Positions 17,514-27,179 are shown, counted from the stretch's first letter. The stretch: 64,000 bases of DNA from Tectiglobus sp965247245 (GCA_965247245.1 CBDFGV010000003.1:4712001-4776000); one strand, 5' to 3'. The notes: generated from the sequence alone by a model not told the origin. Numbers and translations are program-made.

Positions 17514-18491
17514 ATGCGGGCCCTGTTGTGCCGAACCCTCGGATCGATCGACAATCTCGAGGTCGGAGAACTCCCGACACCGGAACTTGGTAAAGGCGAA
17601 GCCCGAATCTCCATCAAGGCGTCAGGGATTAATTTTCCCGACATTCTGATGGTTGAGGGCAAGTACCAGGTCAAGCCTGATTTGCCATTTGTACCGGGTC
17701 TCGAGCTTGCCGGTGAGGTGCTTGAATGCGCCGAAGGCGTAGACCACGTCCGCCCCGGGGATCGCGTCATGGCATTCGCGCGCTTTGGCGGAGCACATGC
17801 TGATGAAATTGTCCTTCCTGCTGGTATAGTAACCCCGATCCCTGATGAAATGGATTTCGTCACGGCGGCCGCGTTTCCTGTCGCATATGGCACAACCCAC
17901 TTCGCCCTAGCCTATCGAGGCAACCTCCAAGCAGGCGAGAACCTTCTTGTTCTCGGAGCTGCAGGTGGTGTTGGTTTGGCAGCAATCGAAGTTGGAAAGT
18001 CTCTCGGCGCCCGGGTCATCGCAGCGGCAAGTAGTGCAGACAAGCTCGCAATTGCCAAAGAGCATGGCGCTGACGAATGCGTGAATTACGCAGAAGGTAG
18101 CCTACGAGATCAGGTTCGGGCACTCACCGACAACAAGGGAGTTGATGTGGTCTTCGATCCAGTCGGTGGTGATGCCTTCACGCAATCTGTTCGTTGTATT
18201 GGTTGGGAAGGACGCATTCTTGTCGTGGGGTTTGCTTCAGGTGATATCCCGAAAGTTGCCGCCAACATGATCTTGGTAAAAAACTTTTCGGTCACAGGCG
18301 TCGTGTTCGGTGAGCACAGTCACCGCTATCCGGAGGAAACGCGACAACGCTTGACGGACTTGCTGCAGTACTACAGCAACGGTCAGTTCAAACCGCGCGT
18401 GATGGCGACGTATGGCTTAGATGAGGCCGCAACAGCAATCGCACAGCTTTCCGAACGAAGAGCAGTCGGCAAAGTGATCCTCACGCGCTAG
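17514..18491 (+). CDS. NADPH:quinone oxidoreductase, zinc-free MDR family
   Basis: A 325-residue medium-chain dehydrogenase/reductase. The N-terminal GroES-like domain contains KASGINFPDILMVEGKYQ and LPFVPGLELAGEV. The Rossmann motif LVLGAAGGVGLAAIEVGK follows near 143. Zinc-ligand Cys and His residues are absent, as in the Qor/zeta-crystallin branch. It probably reduces quinones or enoyl-type double bonds with NADPH. It is the second gene of the ligase operon, starting 4 bp after the ligase stop behind GGGGAG. Downstream is a strong bidirectional hairpin shared with the convergent cytochrome c gene. Confidence 0.92.
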   Translation: MRALLCRTLGSIDNLEVGELPTPELGKGEARISIKASGINFPDILMVEGKYQVKPDLPFVPGLELAGEVLECAEGVDHVRPGDRVMAFARFGGAHADEIVLPAGIVTPIPDEMDFVTAAAFPVAYGTTHFALAYRGNLQAGENLLVLGAAGGVGLAAIEVGKSLGARVIAAASSADKLAIAKEHGADECVNYAEGSLRDQVRALTDNKGVDVVFDPVGGDAFTQSVRCIGWEGRILVVGFASGDIPKVAANMILVKNFSVTGVVFGEHSHRYPEETRQRLTDLLQYYSNGQFKPRVMATYGLDEAATAIAQLSERRAVGKVILTR

Positions 18492-18542
18492 CAAGGTCGC
18501 TGTTTCACTCTCAACGCTGTCAATAGTGGAACAAATAGAAAA

Positions 18543-18571
18543 GGGCGGATCGATAGGCAATCGATCCGCCC
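18543..18571. terminator. Bidirectional terminator, perfect 12-bp stem
   Basis: GGGCGGATCGAT (18543-18554) and its exact complement (18560-18571) enclose the 5-nt loop AGGCA. On the minus strand the stem is followed by TTTTCTATTT, a good intrinsic terminator for the cytochrome c gene. The plus side has no long T run but would still serve as a stop between the convergent genes. Confidence 0.8.
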
Positions 18572-18602
18572 CTAAGCCTTATTCGAAATAGCCGGTGCCG
18601 TA

Positions 18603-19001
18603 CTATTCCTTAACTTTAGCTTCCGCTTTCAGGAACGCGATGACGTCCAGGCGATCCTTTGGCTTTCTCAGGCCGGCGAACGCCATCTTACCGCGCTTGA
18701 TGAACTTTCTTGGTGCTTCAAGATACTTGTCGAGACTGGCCTCGTCCCACACAAGTCCCTCTTCCGCCATCTTCAAAAGAGCCTTCGAGTACTTGTACTT
18801 TTCGACGACACCGGCTTTGCGCCCAACAATACCAACCAGATGCGGGCCGACGCGATTCTTCTCTTTATTGTAAAAGTGGCAAGCGCCGCATTTCTTGTAG
18901 ACATTCTTGCCAGCGGCGACGTCGCCCTCCTCGGCGATCGAAGCGGCTGACCCAATGACTGTGCAAACAACGATTGCAAGGCTGCGGATAAGCGATTTCA
19001 T
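18603..19001 (-). CDS. Class I cytochrome c, periplasmic
   Basis: 132 residues from ATG 19001. The Sec signal peptide is MKSLIRSLAIVVCTVIGSAASIAEE. The haem-binding CGACH comes at 38-42. The axial methionine is probably Met106 in GKMAFAGL, the usual position in cytochrome c2/c550-like proteins, and the terminal helix LDVIAFLKAEAK is present. It would be exported and haem-loaded in the periplasm to carry electrons to an oxidase or dehydrogenase partner. The ORF extends to 19184, but that stretch lacks a signal peptide and is probably not translated. The endonuclease V-like gene is immediately upstream in the same direction. Confidence 0.92.
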   Translation of the reverse strand: MKSLIRSLAIVVCTVIGSAASIAEEGDVAAGKNVYKKCGACHFYNKEKNRVGPHLVGIVGRKAGVVEKYKYSKALLKMAEEGLVWDEASLDKYLEAPRKFIKRGKMAFAGLRKPKDRLDVIAFLKAEAKVKE

Positions 19002-19184
19002 GCGTTTGATTACCTTGGTTGTACTTTCGTGATCCGTTTCAGTGGAGAATAGTCGAAGGGGATGGTCCAAACAAATGTCTGAGCACGAATTTTCAGCTTC
19101 AGATTGGCACAGATGAGGCGTCCAGCCCCGCCATAGTGTCACAATTGCTTGAGCCGTTGTTAGTGGCGGGACGCAACAGTGCAC

Positions 19185-19688
19185 TTAAGCCACATTGCGA
19201 CATTCACGATCTACAGCTGCGAGTATTGTAGGAATGCGATGATTGCCATGCATCGAACGGACGTGGTCTCTCGCAACAGCGTCATCGAGCCCCACGCTGG
19301 TGACATAAAGCGGTCGCGAGCTACTACCGCGTAGAACTTCCGCCTCAGCAGGAGTATCTTGGAACTTGGTCTTCGCCACGCCAACAATCGGTATCTCACC
19401 TCCGAGGGCTTCAAAGAGACGCGCACCCAGGCCATCACGTTGGTCGCTGCCAAGATAAACGTATCCGTCAATGATGATTGTCTTGATCGGGCTAGAACAC
19501 GTCTCCAACAAAGCAAGAATGCAGGGCAGCTCACGTTCAAAGAAGCGCCCCGGTTGATATGGGCGAACCGAGAAAACATCCCGGCGAACAACATCTTCAA
19601 TGGTCCCAGATGGCCAACTCCGGAACGCGACACCCGCTGCCACGGCGCGACTATCGTCCTTGTAGTCAACATCGACAGCTAACAGCAT
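19185..19688 (-). CDS. Endonuclease V family protein, divergent
   Basis: A 167-residue protein with the order of endonuclease V motifs: AVDVDY (Asp6), a YQPGRFFERELP block (Tyr44, Glu53) replacing the usual YIPGxxxFRExP, IIIDGYVYLG (Asp74) replacing DGHG, PIVGVAKT, and a C-terminal HGNHRIPT segment. True enzymes cut near deoxyinosine in DNA, using these acidic residues for Mg2+. The protein is shorter than E. coli Nfi (about 220), missing part of the N-terminus. It also has DGYV in place of DGHG, so activity may be altered. It stands alone between cytochrome c and the MoxR/propeller operon. Confidence 0.75.
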   Translation of the reverse strand: MLLAVDVDYKDDSRAVAAGVAFRSWPSGTIEDVVRRDVFSVRPYQPGRFFERELPCILALLETCSSPIKTIIIDGYVYLGSDQRDGLGARLFEALGGEIPIVGVAKTKFQDTPAEAEVLRGSSSRPLYVTSVGLDDAVARDHVRSMHGNHRIPTILAAVDRECRNVA

Positions 19689-19726
19689 GATGACGTTACC
19701 ATTCCGCAGACGGGTTTGAAGATGGC

Positions 19727-22700
19727 TTATGCGGAGAGACGAGCGGGTTTCGCGTTGCTCAGCGCAACATTGGCAAACTCAATCTCGGCTGTGTCCAATG
19801 ATAGCCTTACCATACGTCCAAGATCGTCCCACAGCACAACTTGATCATTTGTAAAGCTGTTGCGCATCGAGATCTCATCGGCTCCTTCGAAAGAGAGCTG
19901 CAAGACACTGCGCTGTTCCGCATCAATCAATCCAATAGTGGACCGCTCCCGCCCGTCGATAGCAAACGGCAGACACTCGTGCTGTTCCGGGTGCCGCTTA
20001 TCGTTGGCGACATGAAGCTGAGGAAATGGCACGTCTGTCTTGACGACATTCTTCGGTGAGACAAAAGAGAAGCCGAGGCGATCACGCTGACCGTCCTCTC
20101 TCAACCATTCGAATGCTTGGAAGTCTGTCGTCCGCATTGGCGTACCCGCAGTGGGACCAAAGGAGAGCGCCCAATAGCTGACGCTTAGGTCTCTCTGCGA
20201 GACACACCATCGCTCAAGAACGTTCTCGGCCGTTTCGAAAAGCCAGAAGGCGTCGCCACTTTGCCGGCAGCGCAGGAGCGCACGCATCCGGCCTTCGATT
20301 GTGATAGGCGTTGCCCAATGATATTCGAGAGTTTCTACCGGTGTCCCAGACAGAGGTGCTAGAAGTTGATCGAGCCTGAGGTTCAAAACTTGACGGTCAG
20401 AGTAGACCAGCCAACCCTCACTCGCCGCAGTGGTTGACCACGCCTCCAGATTAAGAGAGCCGATATCGACGTGCTGAAGGGTTTCGGCGTCAAAGATTGA
20501 AAGCCTCCGCTCATTTGGTTCGTCGCGAACGATGATTGCGAAGCGTCCAGGTGCAATCGGAACGATGTCTCGCGGCCCCCAGACCTGATCTCGCCAAACA
20601 ACTTCATTGCGCGCATTGAACAGCTGAACATTACCGTCCTCGTAGGCAATCAGCATTCGACCGGCGCGCAAGGGCGCTGCCGCTACAACACCCTTCGCAC
20701 CACCTCTTGGCCCGCCAACGACGTGGCGCATCGATTGACGCGAACCTGCCTTCGAGATCGATGGCAGGCGACGAATGTCAGCTGCCAGTGTCGATTGGCC
20801 TCCCGCGTCAGCCAGGCTACTCGGCATCTGATGCGAGTTCAGTAAGCCGTAGCGAGCGTGATCAACGAGCAGTGCTCTGGGCAGTAAGTCAGCAATCGCG
20901 GGGAGCCGATGTTTTCGATACTCAGCAGAAACAGCCTCTTCGAAATCCGGCGTTAGGAGCAAGTCCGCAACTTGCTTGCGCTGGCGGGCAGCATCTATGC
21001 CTTGTTCCTGCAAGAGCTGTCGGAACGCGGCCATTGCAGCGTCTGCGCCGCTTTCGCCGCTAAACCCGAGCGCCTTGATGGCTCGGGCGATGATCTCCGC
21101 ATCGATCGGGTTGGCTGTCAGGCCACGCGCCAACCAGTCTAGTCGTTGAGCCTCGATCTTCTCATCCAACCCAATCAATGGCTCGCTGACCATGAGCGCA
21201 CGCGTATAATTGCCAACAGCAACCAATCTAGCTGACCAGACCCGCCGGATAACGTTGCGGAAATGTTCGTCAGTCTCGTCGGTAGCCTCCAACAAGAGTT
21301 GGTAAGCATCATGGCGTTCGGCGAGGCGCAATGCGCGCTGATGCTCACCTGCGCGGTACCAAAGTGGTATGAATAACGTGGGCGTCAGGCGCCGCCCCTG
21401 CGCCAATCGCGCAGCAACAGCAAACTGCTCTGCATCGCTGAAAACTTTGACAGCGGCCTCCGCGTCATCCAGCAGCTCTGCCAAGATAAAGGCGGCATGC
21501 TCGAAGCCACCTTTGGCCTTGGAGAGCTCCACTTGCTGTCGATAGAGAGCCTCTAACTCCTCGCGAGCACCTTCTGGGAGAGCGGCGAGGAAGTGCGAAC
21601 TCTCTCCTCGGGTAGCCTGTATCTCTAGGCGCTCACGAATGCCTGGCCCACTAATCGGCGAATCGGCGTGGACTTCGGAGTCAGGAGGTTGCTGCTCACC
21701 AAGAGCCAAGCTCTTCTTGAGGGCTTCTTCTACACGGCCTTGTTCAAACAGACGCTTCAACTCAGCAACACGACGATCGTATTTGCCAAGAGCGAGATCA
21801 GCTAGAGGCGTATGCTGCAGAAGCCGTTCGAAGAAACGGCGGAGGGAACTTTTGTCCCTTGTCTGCTTCTTTGCCTCCTGGGTGTCGCTATCAGGCAGTG
21901 ACTGATTTGCGTTTGCCTTGGCCTCAAATACACCAAGCCTTGCACCAACCCAGCTCAGGAATCCGATAAGCGCACCTACAAAGAAAATGGAAAGCGCTGC
22001 TGCCAGAGCATCTGAGACTGAGCCGCGTGACGCACCCAGAATGATCAGGACTACAACGAAAAGAATTGCAACAGTAGACAGCCAGCTGCCTTGGGTCTGT
22101 CCTGAAGTGCGAGCCTTGCGGACGGTCTCTCGGTTCGTTTGCTGCCGGGACACGGTACTTCCGAGCAAAAGACGGACCAGAGCCAAGCCCGCGAATGCAG
22201 CAAGGATTGCGAACGCTGAAATCGCCAGATCCGCGGCTGGTGCCGCATCGGACATGACCAAAGCTGCCGCCAAGACCAGAACCAAGGCGATGATGATCGG
22301 CATAAGCGCCGGTGCAAGGATATCGGACCAGTTGGTTGAGTTCGGGGCCCGGTCAACGGCGTCGCGAATTTTCTGCAGACCGGCGTCAGAATACGCTTGT
22401 TCGAATAATGTCTCGCCTGTCATCTTGAGCGCAGTCGTGTCGGGAACGCCTGGCCGTCGAGGCGGTGCCACTCCGACTTCAACTATAAGATCCGACGTAT
22501 CATACCAGTTCGAGAGGACCGCTTCTTTAAAGATATGCATGTCTGTCTGATGAACCGTACCGCAGCGTAGGATCAGCAGCGCGTTGTCAATGGCCGCCTT
22601 CACACGCTTGCTTTGCGGCGTCTTAAACGGAAAGCTCGTCAATGCGCCATGCAGGTTCCGCAATGGGATAGCGCGGCCCATCAAGTCACAATTCAGATTC

Positions 22701-22930
22701 TTGGGTTCGCGAAACAAAATGATAGCTGCATCATCTGATTCCAGAACAGTCTCTGCATCGGGTAGGTACTTGGCTATCTCCAGACGCCAATTCGATGGCG
22801 CGGCCCCATCACGCGAACAGTAAACGCCATCGACGGGTTGCTCGCCCCGCCACATCCAGTCCTCGCGAACCAATTGCGCGAGCGGATCGCGGGCGTCTTC
22901 GAGCGTAACCGGCTTCAGTAGTCGATGCAT
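19727..22930 (-). CDS. Large membrane protein with C-terminal beta-propeller-like region (MoxR-vWA-propeller system)
   Basis: About 1067 residues from ATG 22930 (MHRLLKPVTLEDA), overlapping the previous gene's end by 16 bp; a start at 22948 is possible. The first 200 residues are soluble. Four hydrophobic helices follow in two pairs (LAPALMPIIIALVLVLAAAL and the segment ending LALVRLLL; STVAILFVVVLIILGAS and the segment ending GFLSWVGARLG). A long helical, TPR-like stretch comes next (about 370-700), then a beta-rich C-terminal half with blade-like repeats (MLIAYEDGNVQLFNARNEVV). I infer the membrane-bound, ligand-sensing subunit of the operon with the MoxR ATPase. I know no enzymatic function. 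Confidence 0.75.
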   Translation of the reverse strand: MHRLLKPVTLEDARDPLAQLVREDWMWRGEQPVDGVYCSRDGAAPSNWRLEIAKYLPDAETVLESDDAAIILFREPKNLNCDLMGRAIPLRNLHGALTSFPFKTPQSKRVKAAIDNALLILRCGTVHQTDMHIFKEAVLSNWYDTSDLIVEVGVAPPRRPGVPDTTALKMTGETLFEQAYSDAGLQKIRDAVDRAPNSTNWSDILAPALMPIIIALVLVLAAALVMSDAAPAADLAISAFAILAAFAGLALVRLLLGSTVSRQQTNRETVRKARTSGQTQGSWLSTVAILFVVVLIILGASRGSVSDALAAALSIFFVGALIGFLSWVGARLGVFEAKANANQSLPDSDTQEAKKQTRDKSSLRRFFERLLQHTPLADLALGKYDRRVAELKRLFEQGRVEEALKKSLALGEQQPPDSEVHADSPISGPGIRERLEIQATRGESSHFLAALPEGAREELEALYRQQVELSKAKGGFEHAAFILAELLDDAEAAVKVFSDAEQFAVAARLAQGRRLTPTLFIPLWYRAGEHQRALRLAERHDAYQLLLEATDETDEHFRNVIRRVWSARLVAVGNYTRALMVSEPLIGLDEKIEAQRLDWLARGLTANPIDAEIIARAIKALGFSGESGADAAMAAFRQLLQEQGIDAARQRKQVADLLLTPDFEEAVSAEYRKHRLPAIADLLPRALLVDHARYGLLNSHQMPSSLADAGGQSTLAADIRRLPSISKAGSRQSMRHVVGGPRGGAKGVVAAAPLRAGRMLIAYEDGNVQLFNARNEVVWRDQVWGPRDIVPIAPGRFAIIVRDEPNERRLSIFDAETLQHVDIGSLNLEAWSTTAASEGWLVYSDRQVLNLRLDQLLAPLSGTPVETLEYHWATPITIEGRMRALLRCRQSGDAFWLFETAENVLERWCVSQRDLSVSYWALSFGPTAGTPMRTTDFQAFEWLREDGQRDRLGFSFVSPKNVVKTDVPFPQLHVANDKRHPEQHECLPFAIDGRERSTIGLIDAEQRSVLQLSFEGADEISMRNSFTNDQVVLWDDLGRMVRLSLDTAEIEFANVALSNAKPARLSA

Positions 22931-24885
22931 GGCGCATCCCCCCACCACCGCGGCCCAACTTGCACCTTGTCTACACTCCCACTAACTCCTGGTCGGAACG
23001 CCACCAAGCTGACGGCTCCGTTGTCGTCTTCAACTCGCACGTAGGCGTCCTTACCAAGCAGAGTTATCGCGGTAACGCGTCCATCGAATTCCGGCGTTCG
23101 GCGTTGAAAGCGTGACCACTGTCCGGAATTAAACGTCCATTCTTCGATCCCGTCTTCCCTTGACCAGCACAATACCTGCCAACGCCTTTGTCCCAATGGA
23201 TGCGATGCAGACTGCGATTGAAGGACGGCATTTCTCGCATGAAGAAAAGGATTGACCCGGATTAGGATGGCATGATCTGCCGCCGGCCATGCAGACGTCT
23301 GTTCCGATGCTGGCCACCATGCCGGGGCTAACCAGCGCCATCCACCATCAACATTTATGAGAGCGCCGCCCGTTTCACCTATGACTTCAAATCCGGAGAA
23401 ATTGCGCGCGTTATCCAACCAATCTTCGCGACGCAGGAAGATACGTCGCCCATCGCGTGCATGGACGAGAACGAATGTCCGATTCCCGCCGCGATCGGTC
23501 TCACATAGCAGCCATGATCTGGAACGCGACAGCAGACGAAGATCTTTGGTCTGATCTGTCAGCGCAACTGATAGTCCGCTGTGCACTGAGCCGTCGTCGA
23601 GCATCGTCACGGCATAGAGCTGGCCGTTTGGAGCACCAACCGCGATGCTTGCTTTCCGCCCAATCCGGAGCAATGGTGGAACGGATGAACTAGCATGTGT
23701 GCCCGCGATCAGAGGGTGATCTCCGGCAAGAGGCGTGGAGCCACGTGCAAACAGATGCCCTTGCGCATTAAAGCGGATCACGTGTAGCTCAGTGCCTTCC
23801 CGAAACACGATCGTCCCTGGACCATTGCCCGGCCATCGGGCGCCCAGCAGCGCGTCCGTCGATTGCAGATCAAAGCGCAGCGGCTCAAGGTGCCGGCGAT
23901 ACATGGCAATGCCTTCGCTGTCGCGGAAAATGGCTGATCCATCGTCGGCTTCCCGCGATATCCAGTCAGGCGCCCAGGTCTCACCGCTGACAAAGGCATC
24001 CAGTGAATTGGATTTGCGAAACGGCGCCCTCAGTGTGTCAGCACATGACTGCTCGTCCGGAAACGGAAAGCGTGCCGTTCGGCGCACGCGATGCTCTGAG
24101 ATAACAGCAACGTCTGCGAAATGCTGGGCAGTACCTGTGTGAGACACTTCCAGTTCAGTTGGCAGATGCTCGTCGACTTCAAAACGATAGCGGGGCGACC
24201 AATCTCCCAGATCCGTATCCTTCGGCGCGATCGTCCAGGAGATCATGCGGTCTTCCGAAAGGTCCGTGGGCGCATCCCGCAGAAGAGCTTGAACCGCCTT
24301 GCTGTCGAGACCGTCTACGCCAGTTTGGTTGATATAGCGCGACAGCGCTCTTCGGGAGATGCCTTCCTGCCATGCCGGTCCAACATGATTTGTTGCAGCC
24401 CAAAGAAACCGGTCACCTCGGCGTAACGCTGACGATCCAAGAACGAGAAGCGCGGCCAGTGCGACCAACCGGCGGCGACCCAGCATGCGATGACCATTGT
24501 CGATCAGGACGGCAACGGCCCGATCGTCGGCAGGATCGCGATAGACGGGCCGGCGACGAAGAGCTTCGCCTTCGGCAATGCGACGGGCAAATTCTCCGCG
24601 CATCAACTTGAGCCACATCAGCTCCGAGGTCATAAGCCGGTCAAGCGGTCCGGTCGATGCGATGTCATCGAACGAATCGAGTTCGTCGAGACCTGAAGTG
24701 AGCGCAGTCTCCTGACTTTCGATGAGTGGTGAGAGAGCCGCCATGAGACGGCCGATGACCAGCAAATGGGCTTCAGGCATGCCGGCAAAAGCGGGTGCCC
24801 ATTGGCGCAACGACATGGGAAGCCCTGCGGGAAGCGCACCATCCTTTGGCCGTCTATTCCTCGATCGTCTGATGCCTTGGGTCAT
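22915..24885 (-). CDS. Degenerate vWA domain plus beta-propeller-like protein
   Basis: A 656-residue protein. Residues about 110-200 look like a von Willebrand A fold: RPVYRDPADDRAVAVLIDN, then a helix RRRLVALAALLVLGSSALRRG. The metal-binding DxSxS is replaced by DNGHR (129-133), so no MIDAS metal is expected. The remaining 400 residues are beta-rich with Trp/Gly-spaced strands, typical of a propeller (for example YRFEVDEHLPTELEVSHTG, GTIVFREGTELHVIRFN, LYAVTMLDDGSVHSGLS). In MoxR systems the vWA protein contacts the AAA+ ring. Here the fusion suggests a substrate or adaptor subunit. It overlaps its upstream neighbour by 4 bp, so translation is coupled. Confidence 0.7.
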   Translation of the reverse strand: MTQGIRRSRNRRPKDGALPAGLPMSLRQWAPAFAGMPEAHLLVIGRLMAALSPLIESQETALTSGLDELDSFDDIASTGPLDRLMTSELMWLKLMRGEFARRIAEGEALRRRPVYRDPADDRAVAVLIDNGHRMLGRRRLVALAALLVLGSSALRRGDRFLWAATNHVGPAWQEGISRRALSRYINQTGVDGLDSKAVQALLRDAPTDLSEDRMISWTIAPKDTDLGDWSPRYRFEVDEHLPTELEVSHTGTAQHFADVAVISEHRVRRTARFPFPDEQSCADTLRAPFRKSNSLDAFVSGETWAPDWISREADDGSAIFRDSEGIAMYRRHLEPLRFDLQSTDALLGARWPGNGPGTIVFREGTELHVIRFNAQGHLFARGSTPLAGDHPLIAGTHASSSVPPLLRIGRKASIAVGAPNGQLYAVTMLDDGSVHSGLSVALTDQTKDLRLLSRSRSWLLCETDRGGNRTFVLVHARDGRRIFLRREDWLDNARNFSGFEVIGETGGALINVDGGWRWLAPAWWPASEQTSAWPAADHAILIRVNPFLHARNAVLQSQSASHPLGQRRWQVLCWSREDGIEEWTFNSGQWSRFQRRTPEFDGRVTAITLLGKDAYVRVEDDNGAVSLVAFRPGVSGSVDKVQVGPRWWGDAPCIDY

Positions 24886-25370
24886 TCTTGACCTCGTGCA
24901 AGAAATGCCCAGTCGACTGCTGCCACACTCAAGCTCTGCTCGAGTTCGATGAGCCGGAACGCGCTGACCTCAGATGCAGGAGAGCGAGGCAGCAAAGCCA
25001 GTGGACCGACAGTGCTCGATCTCGCCGGGATGTCCGCGAGGAGAGAACTCAGCATGCCGTCTGCAACATTATGCGCCCAACCAATTGGCAGAAAGATCTG
25101 TTGCGAGGGGGGCTGCAGATACGTAACCTGAACTGGAAGCCACGGCAGATCGACAGGCTGCGTGCTCCAGAAAACGGCCTCTGCTGTACCCAAAGTCAAT
25201 CGTAGACTGGCATAGCGCTGCGAGCGCGGCGCGAGGTGCCGGGCAACCTCAACGAGGTTCGAGCGCGCGGTAACGCAACCTTGAGCCTTGGCACCACCGT
25301 TTGCCTGCCTGTGCAGCGCAAGAGGTATAGGCCAAGACGCTTGTCGCTTATCGGTAGATGTAGCGGTCAC
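24882..25370 (-). CDS. Small bpX-like subunit of MoxR-propeller system
   Basis: A 162-residue soluble protein without recognised catalytic residues. The core is VTYLQPPSQQIFLPIGWAHN with LPWLP before it, resembling the small partner (bpX-type) proteins that accompany MoxR and vWA genes. It overlaps the MoxR gene upstream by 4 bp and the vWA gene downstream by 4 bp, which argues for a stoichiometric complex. The assignment rests mainly on operon position and pattern memory. A profile search would be needed to name the subtype. Confidence 0.6.
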   Translation of the reverse strand: MTATSTDKRQASWPIPLALHRQANGGAKAQGCVTARSNLVEVARHLAPRSQRYASLRLTLGTAEAVFWSTQPVDLPWLPVQVTYLQPPSQQIFLPIGWAHNVADGMLSSLLADIPARSSTVGPLALLPRSPASEVSAFRLIELEQSLSVAAVDWAFLARGQE

Positions 25371-26557
25371 TTTTCTGCGGTTTCAGTCGGCATGGAGGCA
25401 ACGGCCTGAGCGGCGAGGCCAGCCCGCACGGCAGCGAGATCTTCCGGTATCATGTCTGGCGCAAAACCAGCATCGATCTGGGTTAGCAATGACTCCGCCT
25501 TGACGAGCCAGACTTCCCACACTTCTCCCGCCTGCAACGCCGGCTTTGTATCCAGCAGCTTCATTCCGTATGACCGAAGTTCCTGCGCGCGAGCCGCCGC
25601 ACCAACACTGGCTTTTTTGGCCGCCTCGGTGAACATCGCACTCTCACTGCGGTCGAGTTCCTGTTGGAGAACATCACGCGCTTCATCCTGCGCCGCCCGG
25701 TCCTGCGCCATGTAGATGACTGGCCATAGGTCTTCTGGGCCGGCTTGACTGCGTCCCGCGACACAGGCTGCGGAAGCGATCAATGTCTGGCCTTTGACTA
25801 TGCGGCGATCACTAAACTCGATGCCGCGGCCGCGCAGTTTCCGTATGACATGGGCGTAGGCTCCGCGTGCCGGTGAGACATCAACGCGTTTGGCGGCTTC
25901 GGTCAGCTGGGCAATATCCCCCATGCTAAGAGTCTTCTCGCCCGTCTCTTTCTCGACGCCATAGCGCCAACCTGCATCCAGTAGGCTTTCGAGAGCATGG
26001 TCACCCACGGGATCAACAAACGCTGTCATTAAAAAGCGATCTGCGAAGGCGCGCAGCATTGGATCGTCTGGAAAGTGGTTTGAGGCTGCAACACAGCAAG
26101 TCAGGGGGCATGCCAAATCGACGTGACCGCGACGATAGCGACGCTCGTTCAGGATACCTAGAAGCGTGTTCAAGATCGCCGTTGAGCCAAGAAAAATTTC
26201 GTCCAGAAATGCCAGTTCAGCTTCCGGCAGCATACCTGACGTGTCCGGGCGGACCTCTCCGTTCTGCAATGCTACCAAGTCCAGCGGACCGAAGATCTCC
26301 GATGGTTCCGTAAATCGCCCAATGAGATACTCGAAATAGTGCCCCCCTACCGAGTTGGCTGCAATGCGCGCAGCCGCCGACTTACCTGTACCCGGAGGGC
26401 CGATAAGCAAGAGGTTCTCTTGAGCGATAAGGCAGAGAAAGACGAGTTCAGTTAGAAGCCGTCGGTTGGTCATGACACCGGCGCCGTGTTCGATGGCCTG
26501 TCTTATCTCAAGGCGGGTCTTTTCAAGATCGGTCTCTGCCGCCTGTTCGGTGTCCAC
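25367..26557 (-). CDS. MoxR-family AAA+ ATPase
   Basis: A 396-residue MoxR/RavA-like ATPase. Walker A is GPPGTGKS at 53-60, Walker B LAFLDEI at 115-121 with Asp119/Glu120, then NTLLGILNERRYRRG (pre-sensor helix) and the CCVAASNHFPDDP sensor-1 region. A C-terminal helical extension of about 100 residues is present. MoxR ATPases form rings that act as chaperones on protein complexes together with vWA proteins. It is the first gene of a four-gene operon with 4-bp overlaps. The downstream proteins (small subunit, degenerate vWA/propeller, membrane propeller) match the architecture described as MoxR-vWA-beta-propeller ternary systems. Confidence 0.93.
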   Translation of the reverse strand: MDTEQAAETDLEKTRLEIRQAIEHGAGVMTNRRLLTELVFLCLIAQENLLLIGPPGTGKSAAARIAANSVGGHYFEYLIGRFTEPSEIFGPLDLVALQNGEVRPDTSGMLPEAELAFLDEIFLGSTAILNTLLGILNERRYRRGHVDLACPLTCCVAASNHFPDDPMLRAFADRFLMTAFVDPVGDHALESLLDAGWRYGVEKETGEKTLSMGDIAQLTEAAKRVDVSPARGAYAHVIRKLRGRGIEFSDRRIVKGQTLIASAACVAGRSQAGPEDLWPVIYMAQDRAAQDEARDVLQQELDRSESAMFTEAAKKASVGAAARAQELRSYGMKLLDTKPALQAGEVWEVWLVKAESLLTQIDAGFAPDMIPEDLAAVRAGLAAQAVASMPTETAEK

Positions 26558-27179
26558 AACTCAGTCCTCTGGATTCAGTTCAAAGATGACGTTGGAAACA
26601 GCGTCTTGCGCGTTTCCCTGAGGGTATGCCTCCTGATAGAAAGCTCGGCGCGCTCATAGAACGGCATCGTGGCAGAGGCATGTCGCTGCGCCACTTTCAA
26701 TGGCAATCCTGCCCGCTAATCTCCCTGCTTTGTTCACGCGGTCGATAGCTCGACCGAAGGCCAACCACACGACGAGCCACTGCGTCGTTGTCGGTTTTAG
26801 CGACTTTGCATCTCGTCTGGATTTGGAACAGGGGGCCGTAGCAACAAGTCAAGTAGAATGGATGCTCATGCAACTATATGTTGAGCCAGAGTTCCTTTGA
26901 CTTAGCGCCCGAGGCCTCGAGTGGTGCTTTCGAACGACGACATCCCATTTGACGTCATTATCAGCAAGCTGCAAAGTAGGGTTGAAATGGCTTGACCTGG
27001 GACAATTCTTATTACGGACACGCGTCGCCAGCTATGATAATGACGGTTCCACGTTACAAGTCACGACAATGCCTCGGCCGAGTGAAGTCCTCAACGCGCC
27101 TCCAAGCTAAAACGATACGACACCTGGTTGTTACCGATATCCCATTCGGTCCCGACCATATATCTGCGGAGCTTCCATC
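26558..27179. other. Intergenic region between MoxR operon and pntA
   Basis: 622 bp without a convincing gene. A 66-codon frame at 26700-26900 has no good ribosome site and no recognisable protein. The promoters for the leftward MoxR operon and the rightward pntAB operon must lie here. A TTGACC near 26993 could be a -35 for pntA, but no clear -10 follows. No tRNA, riboswitch or repeat was recognised. Confidence 0.5.

Noticed and set aside
21918..22550. 210-codon plus-strand frame inside the propeller-protein gene
   Set aside because: Ser/Thr/Arg-rich low-complexity translation antisense to the membrane helices of the real gene.
26700..26900. 66-codon frame upstream of pntA
   Set aside because: No ribosome site, no recognisable protein, and located in promoter-like sequence.
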